A DNA stretch of 64,000 nucleotides, from the NCBI RefSeq assembly GCF_008122265.1, contig NZ_CP043042.1:2976001-3040000 (forward strand), written 5' to 3'. Source of the stretch: Marinobacter fonticola (lineage in GTDB: Bacteria > Pseudomonadota > Gammaproteobacteria > Pseudomonadales > Oleiphilaceae). Within the stretch, counting starts at the first letter, position 1. Every line of letters begins with the position of its first letter. The translations under genes were made by a program, and so were the position numbers. This document shows positions 20,143 through 29,874 of this stretch, piece after piece. Below the pieces are notes generated by a model. It saw only the letters and a list, made by a program, of their open reading frames with translations. It searched no databases and had not been told where the DNA came from.

Positions 20143-21033
20143 ATGAAACTGATCATCGTCAGCGGTCGTTCAGGCTCGGGGAAGAGTACGGCCCTCCACG
20201 TTCTGGAAGACCTGGGCTTCTATTGCATCGACAACCTACCCATTGGATTGTTGTTCCCACTGACAGAAGAAGCCAGCCAGGCTTCACCGCGCAGGCTCCG
20301 CAACATTGCCGTCAGTATCGATGCGCGCAACCTGGCGGGCGAAATCGCCAACTTCGAAGCGATCCACGAACGCCTGGAAGCCACCCAGCTGAAGGTCGAG
20401 ATTATCTTTCTCGACGCTACCGATCAGTCGCTACTCCAGCGTTTTCACGCCACCCGGCGTAAGCACCCGCTGAGTGACGATCGCACTTCATTGCGCGAAG
20501 CCATCGCCGGCGAGAAACGTCTACTAGAACCCCTGGCTCGTCTCGCGGACCTTTACATCGACACCTCCGAGCTCTCGATGTATGAGCTACGGGACATGGT
20601 CAAACAGAGGATCGTAGGCCGGCGGGAGCAAGAGTTGGCACTGCTGTTCCAGTCATTCGGCTTCAAACATGGCGTGCCGGTGGACTCGGATTATGTCTTC
20701 GACGTGCGCTGCCTGCCCAACCCCTATTGGGATCCCAGCCTGCGCAAGTTTACCGGTGTCGATACCGAGGTTAAGGACTTTCTCGAGCAGCAACCGGCAA
20801 CGCAACATATGCTGGATGACATAAAACGCTTCCTGGAAGCCTGGCTACCCGCTTTCCGCGAAAGCAACCGTAGCTATATGACCATTTCCATCGGCTGCAC
20901 CGGGGGACAGCACCGCTCGGTCTACATGTGCGACCAGCTCGGCGCCTACTTTGAAAGCCAGTACAGCAACGTCCAGGTCCGTCACACCGAATTACCCCAC
21001 TTGACGGCCCAACCCGCTCAGGACACCCCATGA
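20143..21033 (+). CDS. rapZ: RNase adapter protein RapZ
   Basis: RapZ (YvcJ family) is an ATP/GTP-binding protein that in Enterobacteria guides RNase E to the small RNA GlmZ and senses glucosamine 6-phosphate. The 296 residues have Walker A GRSGSGKS at about 8-15, a Walker B-like segment (IIFLDATD), and the conserved C-terminal RNA-binding block SIGCTGGQHRSVYMCDQLG. Its stop overlaps the NPr start (ATGA). Whether a GlmZ-like RNA exists here cannot be seen from this window. Confidence 0.96.
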   Translation: MKLIIVSGRSGSGKSTALHVLEDLGFYCIDNLPIGLLFPLTEEASQASPRRLRNIAVSIDARNLAGEIANFEAIHERLEATQLKVEIIFLDATDQSLLQRFHATRRKHPLSDDRTSLREAIAGEKRLLEPLARLADLYIDTSELSMYELRDMVKQRIVGRREQELALLFQSFGFKHGVPVDSDYVFDVRCLPNPYWDPSLRKFTGVDTEVKDFLEQQPATQHMLDDIKRFLEAWLPAFRESNRSYMTISIGCTGGQHRSVYMCDQLGAYFESQYSNVQVRHTELPHLTAQPAQDTP

Positions 21034-21299
21034 TCCGCGAGCCCATCACCATCATAAACAAGCTCGGCCTTCATGCCCGAGCCGCTGCCAAGTTGGTCAG
21101 CACGGCGTCGGCGTTCAAAAGCAAGGTATTGATTGGAAAGGACAGCCGAGAAGTGGATGGTAAGAGCATCATGGCGGTCATGATGCTGGCCGCCAGTTGC
21201 GGCACCGAGATCGAGCTGGTGATTGATGGCGCTGACGAATGCCAGGCCCGAGACGCGCTCGTCGATCTGATTAACGACTACTTCGGCGAAGGCGGATAA
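21030..21299 (+). CDS. ptsO: HPr-like phosphocarrier protein NPr
   Basis: NPr passes phosphate from PtsP to PtsN. The 89-residue HPr fold has the active histidine at position 15 in NKLGLHARAAAKLV, and the GKSIMAVMMLAASCGTEIEL segment around the regulatory serine region. It overlaps the end of rapZ by 4 nt. Pairing with ptsN and rapZ and distance from any sugar PTS gene argue for the nitrogen branch and not for sugar HPr. Confidence 0.94.
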   Translation: MIREPITIINKLGLHARAAAKLVSTASAFKSKVLIGKDSREVDGKSIMAVMMLAASCGTEIELVIDGADECQARDALVDLINDYFGEGG

Positions 21300-21357
21300 C
21301 GGCGACATCGGTGGAATTCACCTATACTGATCTCTCACGTCTGCAACGTAAGTCCGC

Positions 21358-21363
21358 TATAAT
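21358..21363 (+). promoter_or_regulatory. Candidate -10 element upstream of mgtE
   Basis: A perfect TATAAT occurs about 100 bp upstream of the mgtE ATG, in the 163-bp gap after NPr. No good -35 hexamer is found at 16-18 bp distance, so the promoter call is tentative. A 10-bp palindrome CTCCCGGGAG lies downstream (near 21387) in the presumed leader. Confidence 0.4.
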
Positions 21364-21462
21364 ACATCATTTTCTGAAGCGGCAACCTCCCGGGAGTGAC
21401 TAACTAACTCTCAGTCTTAAGCCGCCTTTATGGTCAACTCGACCCGATTTCGTGGGTGATTC

Positions 21463-22824
21463 ATGTCCGACGCACTCGAAAACAGCCAGGCCCGGCAGCG
21501 CCTCCGTACGCTCGGTGAAGCGCTGGACAGTGGTGCCCTGCAACAGGTCGCCCGCATTCTCAATGGCGGCCTGAGCCCGAGTGACATTGCCCACCTGCTG
21601 GAATCCTCCCCGCCGCGCCAACGGGCTTTGCTCTGGAATCTGGTGGATAAAAGCCTGGAGGGGGAAGTCCTCCAGTACCTGAGCGACGATATTCGTAGCT
21701 ACTTCCTGAGTAAGCTCAACGCTCAAGAACTGGCGTCTATTATCGAAGACTTCGAATCGGATGACCTTGCCGACCTGCTGCAGCAGCTACCGGATACGGT
21801 TATCCAGGAAGTCCTCGACACCATGGACGATCAGGATCGCCAGCGTGTGGAGGAAGTCCTGGCCTACCCGGAGGACACCGCCGGTGGCTTGATGAATACG
21901 GACACCATCACGGTGCGTCCGGATCTCAGCATCGATGTCGTCCTGCGTTATCTGCGCCGCCACCGGTCGCTGCCGCCTATGACCGACAGCCTCATTGTGG
22001 TCAACCGGCGCGACGAATACATCGGCGTTATGCCTATCACCAAGATGCTGGTTTCCAGCCCCAGCGCCACGGTGCGCGAGGTCATGGACACCGATATCGA
22101 GCCGATTCCCGTTACCATGGCCGACACCCAGGTCGCGACCCTGTTCGAGCGCTATGACCTGATTTCCGCCCCGGTCGTCAGCGAGAACGGCAGATTGCTC
22201 GGCCGTATCACGATCGACGACGTGGTTGACGTTATCCGCGAAGACGCGGACCACTCCCTGATGAGCATGGCCGGTCTCGACGAAGATGAGGATACCTTCG
22301 CGCCGGTAATGAAAACCACCAAGCGTCGCGCCGTCTGGCTGGGCATCAACCTGATCACCGCCTTTATCGCCTCTTCGGTGATCGGACTTTTCGAGGGAAC
22401 CATCTCCAAAGTCGTCGCCCTGGCCGTGTTAATGCCCATTGTCGCCAGCATGGGCGGGATTGCCGGTAGCCAGACTTTGACACTGGTCATCCGCGGTATG
22501 GCCGTCGGCCAGATCAGCGCCGCCAATGTCTCCTGGCTTCTAAACCGCGAGCTCCTGACCGGCGTCCTCAACGGCATTCTATGGGCACTGGTGGTTTCTG
22601 TGGCTGCCACAATCTGGTTTGGCGACCCTATGATCGGACTGATCATCGCCGCTGCATTGGTCATCAATCTGATCGCCGCGGCCCTGGCAGGCACGTTGCT
22701 GCCCCTGTTCCTGAAATCCCGTAACATCGACCCGGCGCTGGCCGGCGGCGTTATCCTTACCACCGTCACCGATGTGATAGGCTTTCTAGCCTTCCTGGGA
22801 CTGGCGACACTGATTTACGGCTGA
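21463..22824 (+). CDS. mgtE: Magnesium transporter MgtE
   Basis: MgtE forms a dimeric Mg2+ channel gated by cytoplasmic Mg2+ binding. The 453 residues show the N-terminal superhelical domain (ALLWNLVDKSLEGEVLQYLSDDIRSYFLSKLNAQELASIIEDFESDDLADLLQQLP), a CBS pair (about residues 140-260, with TAGGLMNTDTITVRPDLSIDVVLRYLRRH and IPVTMADTQVATLFERYDLISAPVVSENGRLLGRITIDDVVDVI) and five C-terminal helices with the pore segment SMGGIAGSQTLTLVIRG. Standalone, with its own presumed promoter region. Confidence 0.96.
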   Translation: MSDALENSQARQRLRTLGEALDSGALQQVARILNGGLSPSDIAHLLESSPPRQRALLWNLVDKSLEGEVLQYLSDDIRSYFLSKLNAQELASIIEDFESDDLADLLQQLPDTVIQEVLDTMDDQDRQRVEEVLAYPEDTAGGLMNTDTITVRPDLSIDVVLRYLRRHRSLPPMTDSLIVVNRRDEYIGVMPITKMLVSSPSATVREVMDTDIEPIPVTMADTQVATLFERYDLISAPVVSENGRLLGRITIDDVVDVIREDADHSLMSMAGLDEDEDTFAPVMKTTKRRAVWLGINLITAFIASSVIGLFEGTISKVVALAVLMPIVASMGGIAGSQTLTLVIRGMAVGQISAANVSWLLNRELLTGVLNGILWALVVSVAATIWFGDPMIGLIIAAALVINLIAAALAGTLLPLFLKSRNIDPALAGGVILTTVTDVIGFLAFLGLATLIYG

Positions 22825-22890
22825 TTTTCACCTGACTGATGCCGGCGAGCTCTCCAGATTACAGATAGTTGATCGAAAAAGAGAATGGCA

Positions 22891-23421
22891 ATGACGACCG
22901 AAGAAGACGATTTCCAGGGCGACGAAGACTACAAGAGTAAATCCCAACTCAAGCGCGAAATGCATGCGCTACAAGACCTCGGCAAACGTCTGATCGAGCT
23001 TCGCCCCGATCAGGTCGCGCCCCTCCCCATCAGCGACAGGCTACGGGCAGCCATCGACGAATCACGCCGCATCACCCAGCGCGAGGCGCGCCGTCGCCAC
23101 CTGCAATACATTGGGAAAGCGATTCGCCAGGAGGAGCAGCTCGACGAACTAATCCGCGCGATTGAAGCCTATGACAGCGGCAGCGCCGAGCACACCCGCC
23201 GCCAGCATCTGGCTGAGCGCTGGCGCGATCGTTTGATCGCCGAGGGCGATGCGCTCGTGGGCGAGTTTATCGACTACTGTCCGTCCGCCGATATTCAGCA
23301 CCTGCGCAACCTGACACGCAATGCCCGCCGCGACGCACAGAAAGAAAAGAATACCGGCCAGGCGAAGAAACTCTTCCGCTACCTGCGCGAGTGCGTCGAC
23401 GAACAGGAAAATCCGAGCTGA
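22891..23421 (+). CDS. darP: Ribosome biogenesis factor DarP (YjgA family)
   Basis: DarP/YjgA (formerly DUF615) associates with the 50S subunit and helps late assembly. The 176-residue, highly charged protein matches the family: KSKSQLKREMHALQDLGKRLIELRPDQVAPLPISDRLRAAIDESRRI and the C-terminal ADIQHLRNLTRNARRDAQKEKNTGQAKKLFRYLREC. I start at the second ATG (22891), because AGAGA is then correctly spaced; the ATG at 22885 is too close. It converges on the nitrilase gene with a 16-bp gap. In Pseudomonas, as I recall, tldD lies between these two. Confidence 0.94.
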   Translation: MTTEEDDFQGDEDYKSKSQLKREMHALQDLGKRLIELRPDQVAPLPISDRLRAAIDESRRITQREARRRHLQYIGKAIRQEEQLDELIRAIEAYDSGSAEHTRRQHLAERWRDRLIAEGDALVGEFIDYCPSADIQHLRNLTRNARRDAQKEKNTGQAKKLFRYLRECVDEQENPS

Positions 23422-23437
23422 ATCGGTTTAGAGGCGC

Positions 23438-24280
23438 TTAAGCCTTTGGTTGCAAGCGCCGATGCAGCCACACCGGCATACGGTCACGGGTTGTTTCCAG
23501 GCGTTCCGGACTCAACTCGTCCAAGGTTAGCGTCATGCCTTCACTGACTTGCGCTGTCATGGTTCCCCACGGGTCGACAATCATCGAGTGGCCATACGTG
23601 CGGCGTTTCGAATCATGCTCGCCGCCCTGCCCGGCAGCCACCATCCAGAACTGATTCTCGATAGCACGCGCCCGTACGAGCGGATGCCAGTGGGCCGCTC
23701 CCGTCTGGTAGGTAAAGGCACTGGGCAACGTCACCCATTCGGCCCCCTTCTCCCGCAGCAGTCGAAATAGCTCCGGGAAGCGCAGATCGTAGCAAATCGC
23801 GAGCCCCAGGCATCCGAAAGGAGTGTCCACCGTCACCACGTCCTCGCCGGGCTCGAAGGTTTCCGACTCGCGATAGCGCCCTTGGGCATCTTCAACGTGC
23901 GCATCGAACAGGTGGATCTTATCGTAACGCGCTACCTGCTTCCCTTCATCGTTGAAAACAAGGCAACTGGCGCGAACCCGGTCGCTCAGCTCAGTGCCGT
24001 CCGGCCGGGCGGCGATGGGCAGGGACCCGCCAATAATCCACAATCCTAAACGACGCGCCTGCTCCGCCAGGAACGAACGGATCGGGCCTTCGGGGGTCCG
24101 CTCATCCTGGCCTCGCTCCAACATTTGGCGTGTGCTAAGTACTGCGAAATTCTCCGGCAATACAGCAGCCACCGCCCCTTTCTCACTCGCCGCTTCGAGA
24201 AGCTCGCGAGCATCAGCCAGATTTTGGTCAAGATCGTGACCGCTCACCATTTGCAATACAGCTACACTACGGTTCGTCAT
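23438..24280 (-). CDS. Carbon-nitrogen hydrolase (Nit1/NitFhit-type amidase)
   Basis: Nitrilase-superfamily enzyme, 280 residues, of the Nit1/Nit2 branch; family members hydrolyse omega-amides or deaminated glutathione. The Glu-Lys-Cys triad is visible: E43 in LPENFAVLS, K121 in RYDKIHLFD and C163 in GLAICYDLRFPELFR. The substrate cannot be read from the sequence. ATG 24280 has GGAGAG upstream. It is the last gene of the mreBCD-maf-rng-yhdP run, about 120 bp after yhdP, a conserved position in Pseudomonas-like genomes. Confidence 0.93.
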   Translation of the reverse strand: MTNRSVAVLQMVSGHDLDQNLADARELLEAASEKGAVAAVLPENFAVLSTRQMLERGQDERTPEGPIRSFLAEQARRLGLWIIGGSLPIAARPDGTELSDRVRASCLVFNDEGKQVARYDKIHLFDAHVEDAQGRYRESETFEPGEDVVTVDTPFGCLGLAICYDLRFPELFRLLREKGAEWVTLPSAFTYQTGAAHWHPLVRARAIENQFWMVAAGQGGEHDSKRRTYGHSMIVDPWGTMTAQVSEGMTLTLDELSPERLETTRDRMPVWLHRRLQPKA

Positions 24281-24325
24281 CGCACGCTCTCCTGATGAAC
24301 CATACAGTCGTCTGGAATGTGTTTT

Positions 24326-24371
24326 CTATTTATGGCTTTTATTCGATACTATTTATGGCTTTTTTCCAATA
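24326..24371. repeat. 23-bp tandem duplication between yhdP and the nitrilase gene
   Basis: CTATTTATGGCTTTT begins at 24326 and again at 24349, inside two 23-bp units that agree at about 19 positions. The pair sits in the 121-bp gap between yhdP (stop near 24402) and the nitrilase start (24280), that is in the leader of the nitrilase gene. Confidence 0.85.
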
Positions 24372-24401
24372 AAAGCATCAACTCCAACAGCGGATTTCGG
24401 C

Positions 24402-27400
24402 TTAATCCCCCGTATCAAAGACATTACGCAGATCCACATCCGGCTTATCCCACGTGCCCTGAACCAAGTACGTGGCGCTGGTCAATCTACTCAAAGGATC
24501 GCCCAAAACTTTATCCAGTACAAACAGGGCGCCCCCAATCGGCGGGGCGACCCCCATCAGAATGGCCGCCAGCGGTAGATTTTGGGTCAGTGGCAGTACC
24601 ACCACCAGGCGCATATCGAGGGTCTCCTCCACCAGGCTGGTGGAGCCGGTTAATTTGAACGCCCCCGAAGGCCCCACGATCTGGAGTTCCGGCTCCCAGG
24701 TCAGGGTACCTGAGTTCAATTGCGCCGTGCCTGAAATAGCATCGAAAGCCACACCCGCCTCGTAGAGATCTGAAAAATCCAGCTTCAACCGCCGCAGGAG
24801 CGTGTCCGAATTCAAAATGCCGAAGATGCGAAAAATCTGGGCAGTATTGTTGCTCTCGAGGATTACGCCATCGTCCAGGCGAAAGCCCAGCGTGCCTTCA
24901 ACGGTTTCAAGCGAACCATTGCTGGGAGGACCATCCCAGCCGAGGTCTACTTCGATTGCGCTCTTTTCGTTACGCAACGGGACGCTCCCGTCAATCCACG
25001 GGCTGATATCCGCCAGACTTCCACCAGCGAGCGTACCGTCGATCTGAGTTTGCTCAGTGCCATTGCGTGCTGACCAGACCACATCGCCATCGAATACGAG
25101 GCTACCCACCTTACCTTTTAATTGCTGAATTTCGAGTGCATCGGCGGCAGGACGAAACAGAAACGACCAGGCACCGTAGTCTCGGCCATTAAGGCGAAGA
25201 GCATCGATAATCACATCCACGTCCGGCCAGCCCGCTATGCCGTTCTCTTCGAAAGGCACCGCTGCTTGTAATGACTCACTCCCGGGCGTCCCTTTTTCTT
25301 CGCTTACCAGAATCACTTTACTGAGGTCGACCACGATAGGCTGATCACCGGCGGGTAAAAACAGCTCACCCCCAACATCCTCGCCATCCAGTGAAACGCG
25401 CCAACCGTTGGCGTCGGGTATGGCCAGCACGACGGTTTCGTTGAACTGCTGGCCAGCGGCCCGCGCCGACCCAATGCTGAGCGCCACCCGCTTTAACCAA
25501 TCCGGCGCCTCCAGACCCGGTCCGCCCTGTCCCGAACTTGGCGCAAGGTCAAACTGCGAGAGCCCGTTTTTCCACTGCGCGAGATCCAAGTGTTCCACAC
25601 GCCCCGTTACTTCCAATCCGGGGGCGCCCGAGAGCGATGTTGACGCCACGCCCAGCTCGACACGGCCACGCTGGAACGCACCACCCGCCCAACGCAGGCG
25701 ATAGGCTAAGCGATCGCTCCAGTGGCCGGAGAGCAACATGCCATCGTTCTCACCCCAACTCATCACCAGTTCCATCGGTACCGCAGCGCCCACCGGTTTG
25801 CCAAAGGGCGCTGGCCATTCCAAAGAAACATTGGCCAGTGACGAAGAAACGGCCAGTGACGATGCGCCGCTGGAAGAGAGGTCCAACCGTGCGGAATATG
25901 TGGCGCGCCCATCGATCCCGGGCGGTAAAGACATTTCGAACTGCTCGGCCACATCCGCAACGGCTATGCGCCCGGTCTGGGTGATACGTAGCGGCGCACC
26001 GGTATCGGGCCGCGACAGCGCCAGCTCGACAGGATTGCCTAGAAACCGCGCGGTCAGCGGATCGCCGGAAAATCCCGAGTCACTGCTGTAGTGGAGGGTG
26101 CCTGCAACGTTTTGCCAGACCGCCTGGGTGTCGCTATAGGCAAACTGGGCGTCCTCGGTTTTTACCGCGACGTCGGCCTTGGTTTGAATGTCGTCGCTCA
26201 GTGCCAGCTCAAGACCCAGATCGAGATGAAAGTCGCCCTCAAGATGCAGATCGCTCGCAGCCTCTCCGACAAGCTCGCCCAAAGGCGACGACTCAAGCCA
26301 ATGACCAACATCCTCGCCGTTAAAAGGCGCAGCGGTTTCGATAGCGACCGTAGTCGGCGAGACATCGCCATCAACCTTGACCGAGGACGGCTCAAGCTGC
26401 AGTCCACCCGTTTCACCCGAGGCAATTTGAATCTCGGCGACTTTATTATGCACCTCAACGCTGCCCGAGATTCCGGTTATCACCGGCCACGCCTCGTCAT
26501 ACTTCAGCCTTGCATCTTCGAATCGATAACGCATGCTGACGCTGAAGCTCCCCTTTGGGGCGCCCTCGTTGATCTGGCCATGACCGTAAAACCAACCTTC
26601 CGGAACGCTCGCCTCTTCAACCGCGGTCGTTATCCAATCGTAGAACTCCCGATCGACTTCCTTGACCGGAATGAACTCAGCCAGCATTGGCGCGCTGGCA
26701 TTCCAGCTTCCGACCCGCAACGAGAGTGTATCTTCGCCGGGATCGTTGAGCACCAGCTCGAAAGCGCCTTCCATTCGCGTATCGCCGCGATACCGTATAT
26801 CGATCCAGTCGGACCAGACGCGCTTACGGCTCCCCTCTATCAGCCAGTTAACCTGGGTGCTGAGCCGTTCCATTTGCCAGTAGTCGGCAAAGAGTTCGGG
26901 GAAGCCGAGGGTCACGGAAACGGTATCCACATGGACCCGGCCTGCGGACTCCGTCATGTTGACGGTCCCTTTCAACCCACTGGCGCCGGGCGCGCCGTCG
27001 TAGGCCGCCACCGAAACGCCGTCCAGCTCTGCCGCGAGCGCGAAGGCGCCATCGCCGGACGTCCGCAGCACAACGTTCTGTAGTTGGCCACCAGGCTGGT
27101 AGCCGGCCAAGGCCCTACGCTGCGTTTCTCCCAGCGGCACCATGGCCAATACCATGGGGGTCACGCTCCCGAGCGGGATCGAGTCCGAGCGAAGCTCCCA
27201 TTCACTGTCCCGGACAATACTAAGGTCGATAGGCTCGACCGAGTCACCGCCCCACTGCCACGAGAGATCCTTTACGTCGATACGCCAGCCTCCATCGGAC
27301 GCGTGACGCCACCCCACGTGAGCCTGCACCGATTCGACGGGTGCTTGGCTTTGGCCTTGAGCACGAAGCTGAAGATGCGGGATAGAAACCTTGGCGTTGA

Positions 27401-28298
27401 CGGACTGGAGCTCGCCCCCCCGGAAGTCCAGCCAGGCCTGCCCATCGGCTTCGAAACCGACGATAGCCCGTTCCTGCCAGTCATAACGAGCCATTAGAGC
27501 GTCGAACAGTCGGCCGGAATCGATATCCAGGTAGAGTTTGCCGTCAAAATCCCCGCGGAAGAAGTGCTCGCCTTTCAGGTAAAAGCGCGCCAGCTGGATC
27601 GCCGAACCCGGCTGCATCGCGCGGCCGGAAGCGCTGAAGACTCCGCGTTCGTAAAGCAGGTCGACCTGAGGAATAAAAAAGGTTCGCAGCTCTTCTTCCG
27701 GGACCTTGAGTCCCAGTCGAAGCTGGTTCAGCTGTACAGAGGGATCGGAAAGAATGCCGCCGAGCTTATCGATCCACGCTCTCGGGCCGCCCGCCGTTTT
27801 CTCCGCGGACGTTTCATCACTGAGCACAGAGGAATGGGCCAGAGGAACACCCTGGATTGCCATGGCACCGGACGGGGTCTGCTCCAGTGTTAGATCCAGC
27901 CCGCTGGCGATAAAATCGCTAAACACCAGACGCTGTCTTAATAGCGACGTCAACGCATCCAGCCTGATCCGTATGCTGTCGATGCGGGCGGCTGGCTCGT
28001 TTGATGGCGCCACCTCCTCCACCTCGATACCGGCGATCAGGATGACGGGATCGAACCCCCGCCAGCGACCTTCCAGACCATCAATGTGTACCGGTTGGCC
28101 CAGCCGCTGTGACAGTTCGGCTTCAAGTTCCTGGCGGTAGTCGCCAACGGCAGAGACCAGCTGGCGGCCGATGACGACGTACAACGCGACGACGATCAGC
28201 AGTGCGAGAACCAAACCCCAAATAAGATTGGCACTGCGCTCAATCCAGCGCAGTGCCCTCGATTTCTCTACCTCGTCCTGACTACTTGTCGCTTCCAT
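24402..28298 (-). CDS. yhdP: YhdP family AsmA-like envelope lipid-transport protein
   Basis: YhdP is a very large AsmA-like protein anchored in the inner membrane that spans the periplasm and is implicated in phospholipid traffic to the outer membrane. The 1298 residues start with a cytoplasmic stub, one membrane helix (about 25-47, NLIWGLVLALLIVVALYVVIG), then a long beta-rich periplasmic body beginning LSQRLGQPVHIDGLEGRWRGFDP, the usual DUF3971/AsmA opening. The C-terminus has the AsmA-like block GTLTWEPELQIVGPSGAFKLTGSTSLVEETLDMRLVVVLPLTQNLPLAAILMGVAPPIGGALFVLDKVLG. Length and place after rng match E. coli and Pseudomonas. A short serine/alanine repeat (ASSLAVSSSLANV) lies mid-protein. Confidence 0.95.
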   Translation of the reverse strand: MEATSSQDEVEKSRALRWIERSANLIWGLVLALLIVVALYVVIGRQLVSAVGDYRQELEAELSQRLGQPVHIDGLEGRWRGFDPVILIAGIEVEEVAPSNEPAARIDSIRIRLDALTSLLRQRLVFSDFIASGLDLTLEQTPSGAMAIQGVPLAHSSVLSDETSAEKTAGGPRAWIDKLGGILSDPSVQLNQLRLGLKVPEEELRTFFIPQVDLLYERGVFSASGRAMQPGSAIQLARFYLKGEHFFRGDFDGKLYLDIDSGRLFDALMARYDWQERAIVGFEADGQAWLDFRGGELQSVNAKVSIPHLQLRAQGQSQAPVESVQAHVGWRHASDGGWRIDVKDLSWQWGGDSVEPIDLSIVRDSEWELRSDSIPLGSVTPMVLAMVPLGETQRRALAGYQPGGQLQNVVLRTSGDGAFALAAELDGVSVAAYDGAPGASGLKGTVNMTESAGRVHVDTVSVTLGFPELFADYWQMERLSTQVNWLIEGSRKRVWSDWIDIRYRGDTRMEGAFELVLNDPGEDTLSLRVGSWNASAPMLAEFIPVKEVDREFYDWITTAVEEASVPEGWFYGHGQINEGAPKGSFSVSMRYRFEDARLKYDEAWPVITGISGSVEVHNKVAEIQIASGETGGLQLEPSSVKVDGDVSPTTVAIETAAPFNGEDVGHWLESSPLGELVGEAASDLHLEGDFHLDLGLELALSDDIQTKADVAVKTEDAQFAYSDTQAVWQNVAGTLHYSSDSGFSGDPLTARFLGNPVELALSRPDTGAPLRITQTGRIAVADVAEQFEMSLPPGIDGRATYSARLDLSSSGASSLAVSSSLANVSLEWPAPFGKPVGAAVPMELVMSWGENDGMLLSGHWSDRLAYRLRWAGGAFQRGRVELGVASTSLSGAPGLEVTGRVEHLDLAQWKNGLSQFDLAPSSGQGGPGLEAPDWLKRVALSIGSARAAGQQFNETVVLAIPDANGWRVSLDGEDVGGELFLPAGDQPIVVDLSKVILVSEEKGTPGSESLQAAVPFEENGIAGWPDVDVIIDALRLNGRDYGAWSFLFRPAADALEIQQLKGKVGSLVFDGDVVWSARNGTEQTQIDGTLAGGSLADISPWIDGSVPLRNEKSAIEVDLGWDGPPSNGSLETVEGTLGFRLDDGVILESNNTAQIFRIFGILNSDTLLRRLKLDFSDLYEAGVAFDAISGTAQLNSGTLTWEPELQIVGPSGAFKLTGSTSLVEETLDMRLVVVLPLTQNLPLAAILMGVAPPIGGALFVLDKVLGDPLSRLTSATYLVQGTWDKPDVDLRNVFDTGD

Positions 28299-28392
28299 GC
28301 CGGTAATCGCCGCCTAACCCAAGGCGCAACGCGCCAGAGCCCATATCGTCAAACCCGTTTGAAGGGTACCCGCCATGAACAAGCGTCCGATC

Positions 28393-29874
28393 TCAGAGCA
28401 GGACCACATCATACTGTTCCTGGCTGTAAAAAGGTTCGACCTGAAAGCGGATGCTCTTGCCAATGAACGTCTCCAGGTCCGCAACATTGTCGGATTCTTC
28501 GTCCAGTAAGCGATCCACCACTTTCTGGGCCGCCATCACCAAGTAGCTTTCCGCCTCGTAAGCCCGGTTTACCCGCATGATCTCCCGGAACACCTCATAG
28601 CAGACAGTTTCAGGCGTCTTGAGAAAACCTCTGCCGTCGCAGATCGGACACGACTCGCACAACACCTGGCCCAGGCTTTCGGTCGTGCGCTTGCGGGTCA
28701 TTTCCACCAGGCCCAGCTCGGAAACACCGGTAATCTTCGTTTTGGCGTGATCCCGCTCAAGCATTTTTTCCAGCATGCGGTGCACTTGCCGCTGGTGTTC
28801 AGGATCTTCCATATCGATAAAGTCGATAATAATGATCCCGCCCAGATTGCGCAGGCGCAATTGCCGGCTGATGGAGCGCGCAGCCTCGAGATTGGTCTTG
28901 AAGATGGTTTCCTCAAGGTTGCGATGTCCGACGAAGGCTCCGGTATTGATATCGATGGTGGTCATCGCCTCGGTCTGGTCAATGATCACATAACCACCGG
29001 ACTTAAGCTGTACCTTGCGACTCAACGCCTTCTGGATTTCGTCTTCAACGCTGTACAGGTCGAAGATGGGACGCTCGCCGGGATAGTACTCCACTTTATC
29101 GGAAAACTCGGTGACGAATTCGTCGACGAACTCCATGACCCGCTGATAGCTTTCCCGGCTGTCGATGCGCACCTTCTCCGTTTGCGGCCGAATCAGATCA
29201 CGAATGGTGCGGATAAACAACGGCAGGTCCTGATAGACGACGGCGGGGACCTTGCCGGACGTATTGCGCTCCACAACAGATTGATTCAGGCGATGGAGGT
29301 ACTTCATGTCGCCCAGCAGATCCTCGGCAGAGGCGCCTTCGGCGGCCGTGCGGATGATGTACCCGCCGCCACTCGCGCCCAACGCTTCGGCACCCTGTTC
29401 CACCAGCGCCTTCAAACGGGCGCGCTCGGCTTCGTCTTCGATACGCTGGGAGATCCCGATGTGCGGCACCTCGGGCATGAAGACCAGATAGCGCGACGGA
29501 ATCGACAACTGCGTCGTCAGCCGTGCCCCCTTGGTGCCAATCGGATCCTTGGTCACCTGAACCACCAGTGACTGACCCTCTCGCAACAGGGACCGGATAT
29601 CCGGAACGGTTCTTTGCGTATCCGACGCGGATTCGTCGCCGTTACCGGCCACCATGACATCGGAGGCGTGGATAAAAGCGGCCCGTTCGAGTCCAATATC
29701 GACAAAAGCGGCCTCCATGCCGGGCAACACGCGCACCACCTTACCCTTATAGATGTTGCCGACAATGCCTTTGCGGCTGGTGCGCTCGATATAGGTTTCC
29801 TGCAACATGCCGTTTTCAACAAGCGCTACGCGAGTCTCGACCGGCGTCACGTTGATCAGGATTTCCTCACTCAT
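28393..29874 (-). CDS. rng: Ribonuclease G
   Basis: RNase G is an endoribonuclease of the RNase E/G family that matures the 5' end of 16S rRNA and degrades some mRNAs. The 493 residues have an N-terminal S1 domain (SRKGIVGNIYKGKVVRVLPGMEAAFVDIGLERAAFIHASDV), the catalytic aspartates in TTIDINTGAFVG and IIIIDFIDMEDPEHQ, and the zinc-link type cysteine motif LCESCPICDGRG. ATG 29874 overlaps the maf stop (ATGA). It lies between maf and yhdP as in E. coli. Confidence 0.97.
   Translation of the reverse strand: MSEEILINVTPVETRVALVENGMLQETYIERTSRKGIVGNIYKGKVVRVLPGMEAAFVDIGLERAAFIHASDVMVAGNGDESASDTQRTVPDIRSLLREGQSLVVQVTKDPIGTKGARLTTQLSIPSRYLVFMPEVPHIGISQRIEDEAERARLKALVEQGAEALGASGGGYIIRTAAEGASAEDLLGDMKYLHRLNQSVVERNTSGKVPAVVYQDLPLFIRTIRDLIRPQTEKVRIDSRESYQRVMEFVDEFVTEFSDKVEYYPGERPIFDLYSVEDEIQKALSRKVQLKSGGYVIIDQTEAMTTIDINTGAFVGHRNLEETIFKTNLEAARSISRQLRLRNLGGIIIIDFIDMEDPEHQRQVHRMLEKMLERDHAKTKITGVSELGLVEMTRKRTTESLGQVLCESCPICDGRGFLKTPETVCYEVFREIMRVNRAYEAESYLVMAAQKVVDRLLDEESDNVADLETFIGKSIRFQVEPFYSQEQYDVVLL

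Noticed and set aside
21364..21462. Possible magnesium riboswitch in the mgtE leader
   Set aside because: Only a short CTCCCGGGAG palindrome is visible; the multi-helix M-box pattern cannot be recognised in about 100 nt, and this class is mostly found in Gram-positive bacteria.
26091..27083. Long plus-strand frame (330 codons) opposite yhdP
   Set aside because: Antisense shadow; the minus strand carries the full-length YhdP protein without interruption.
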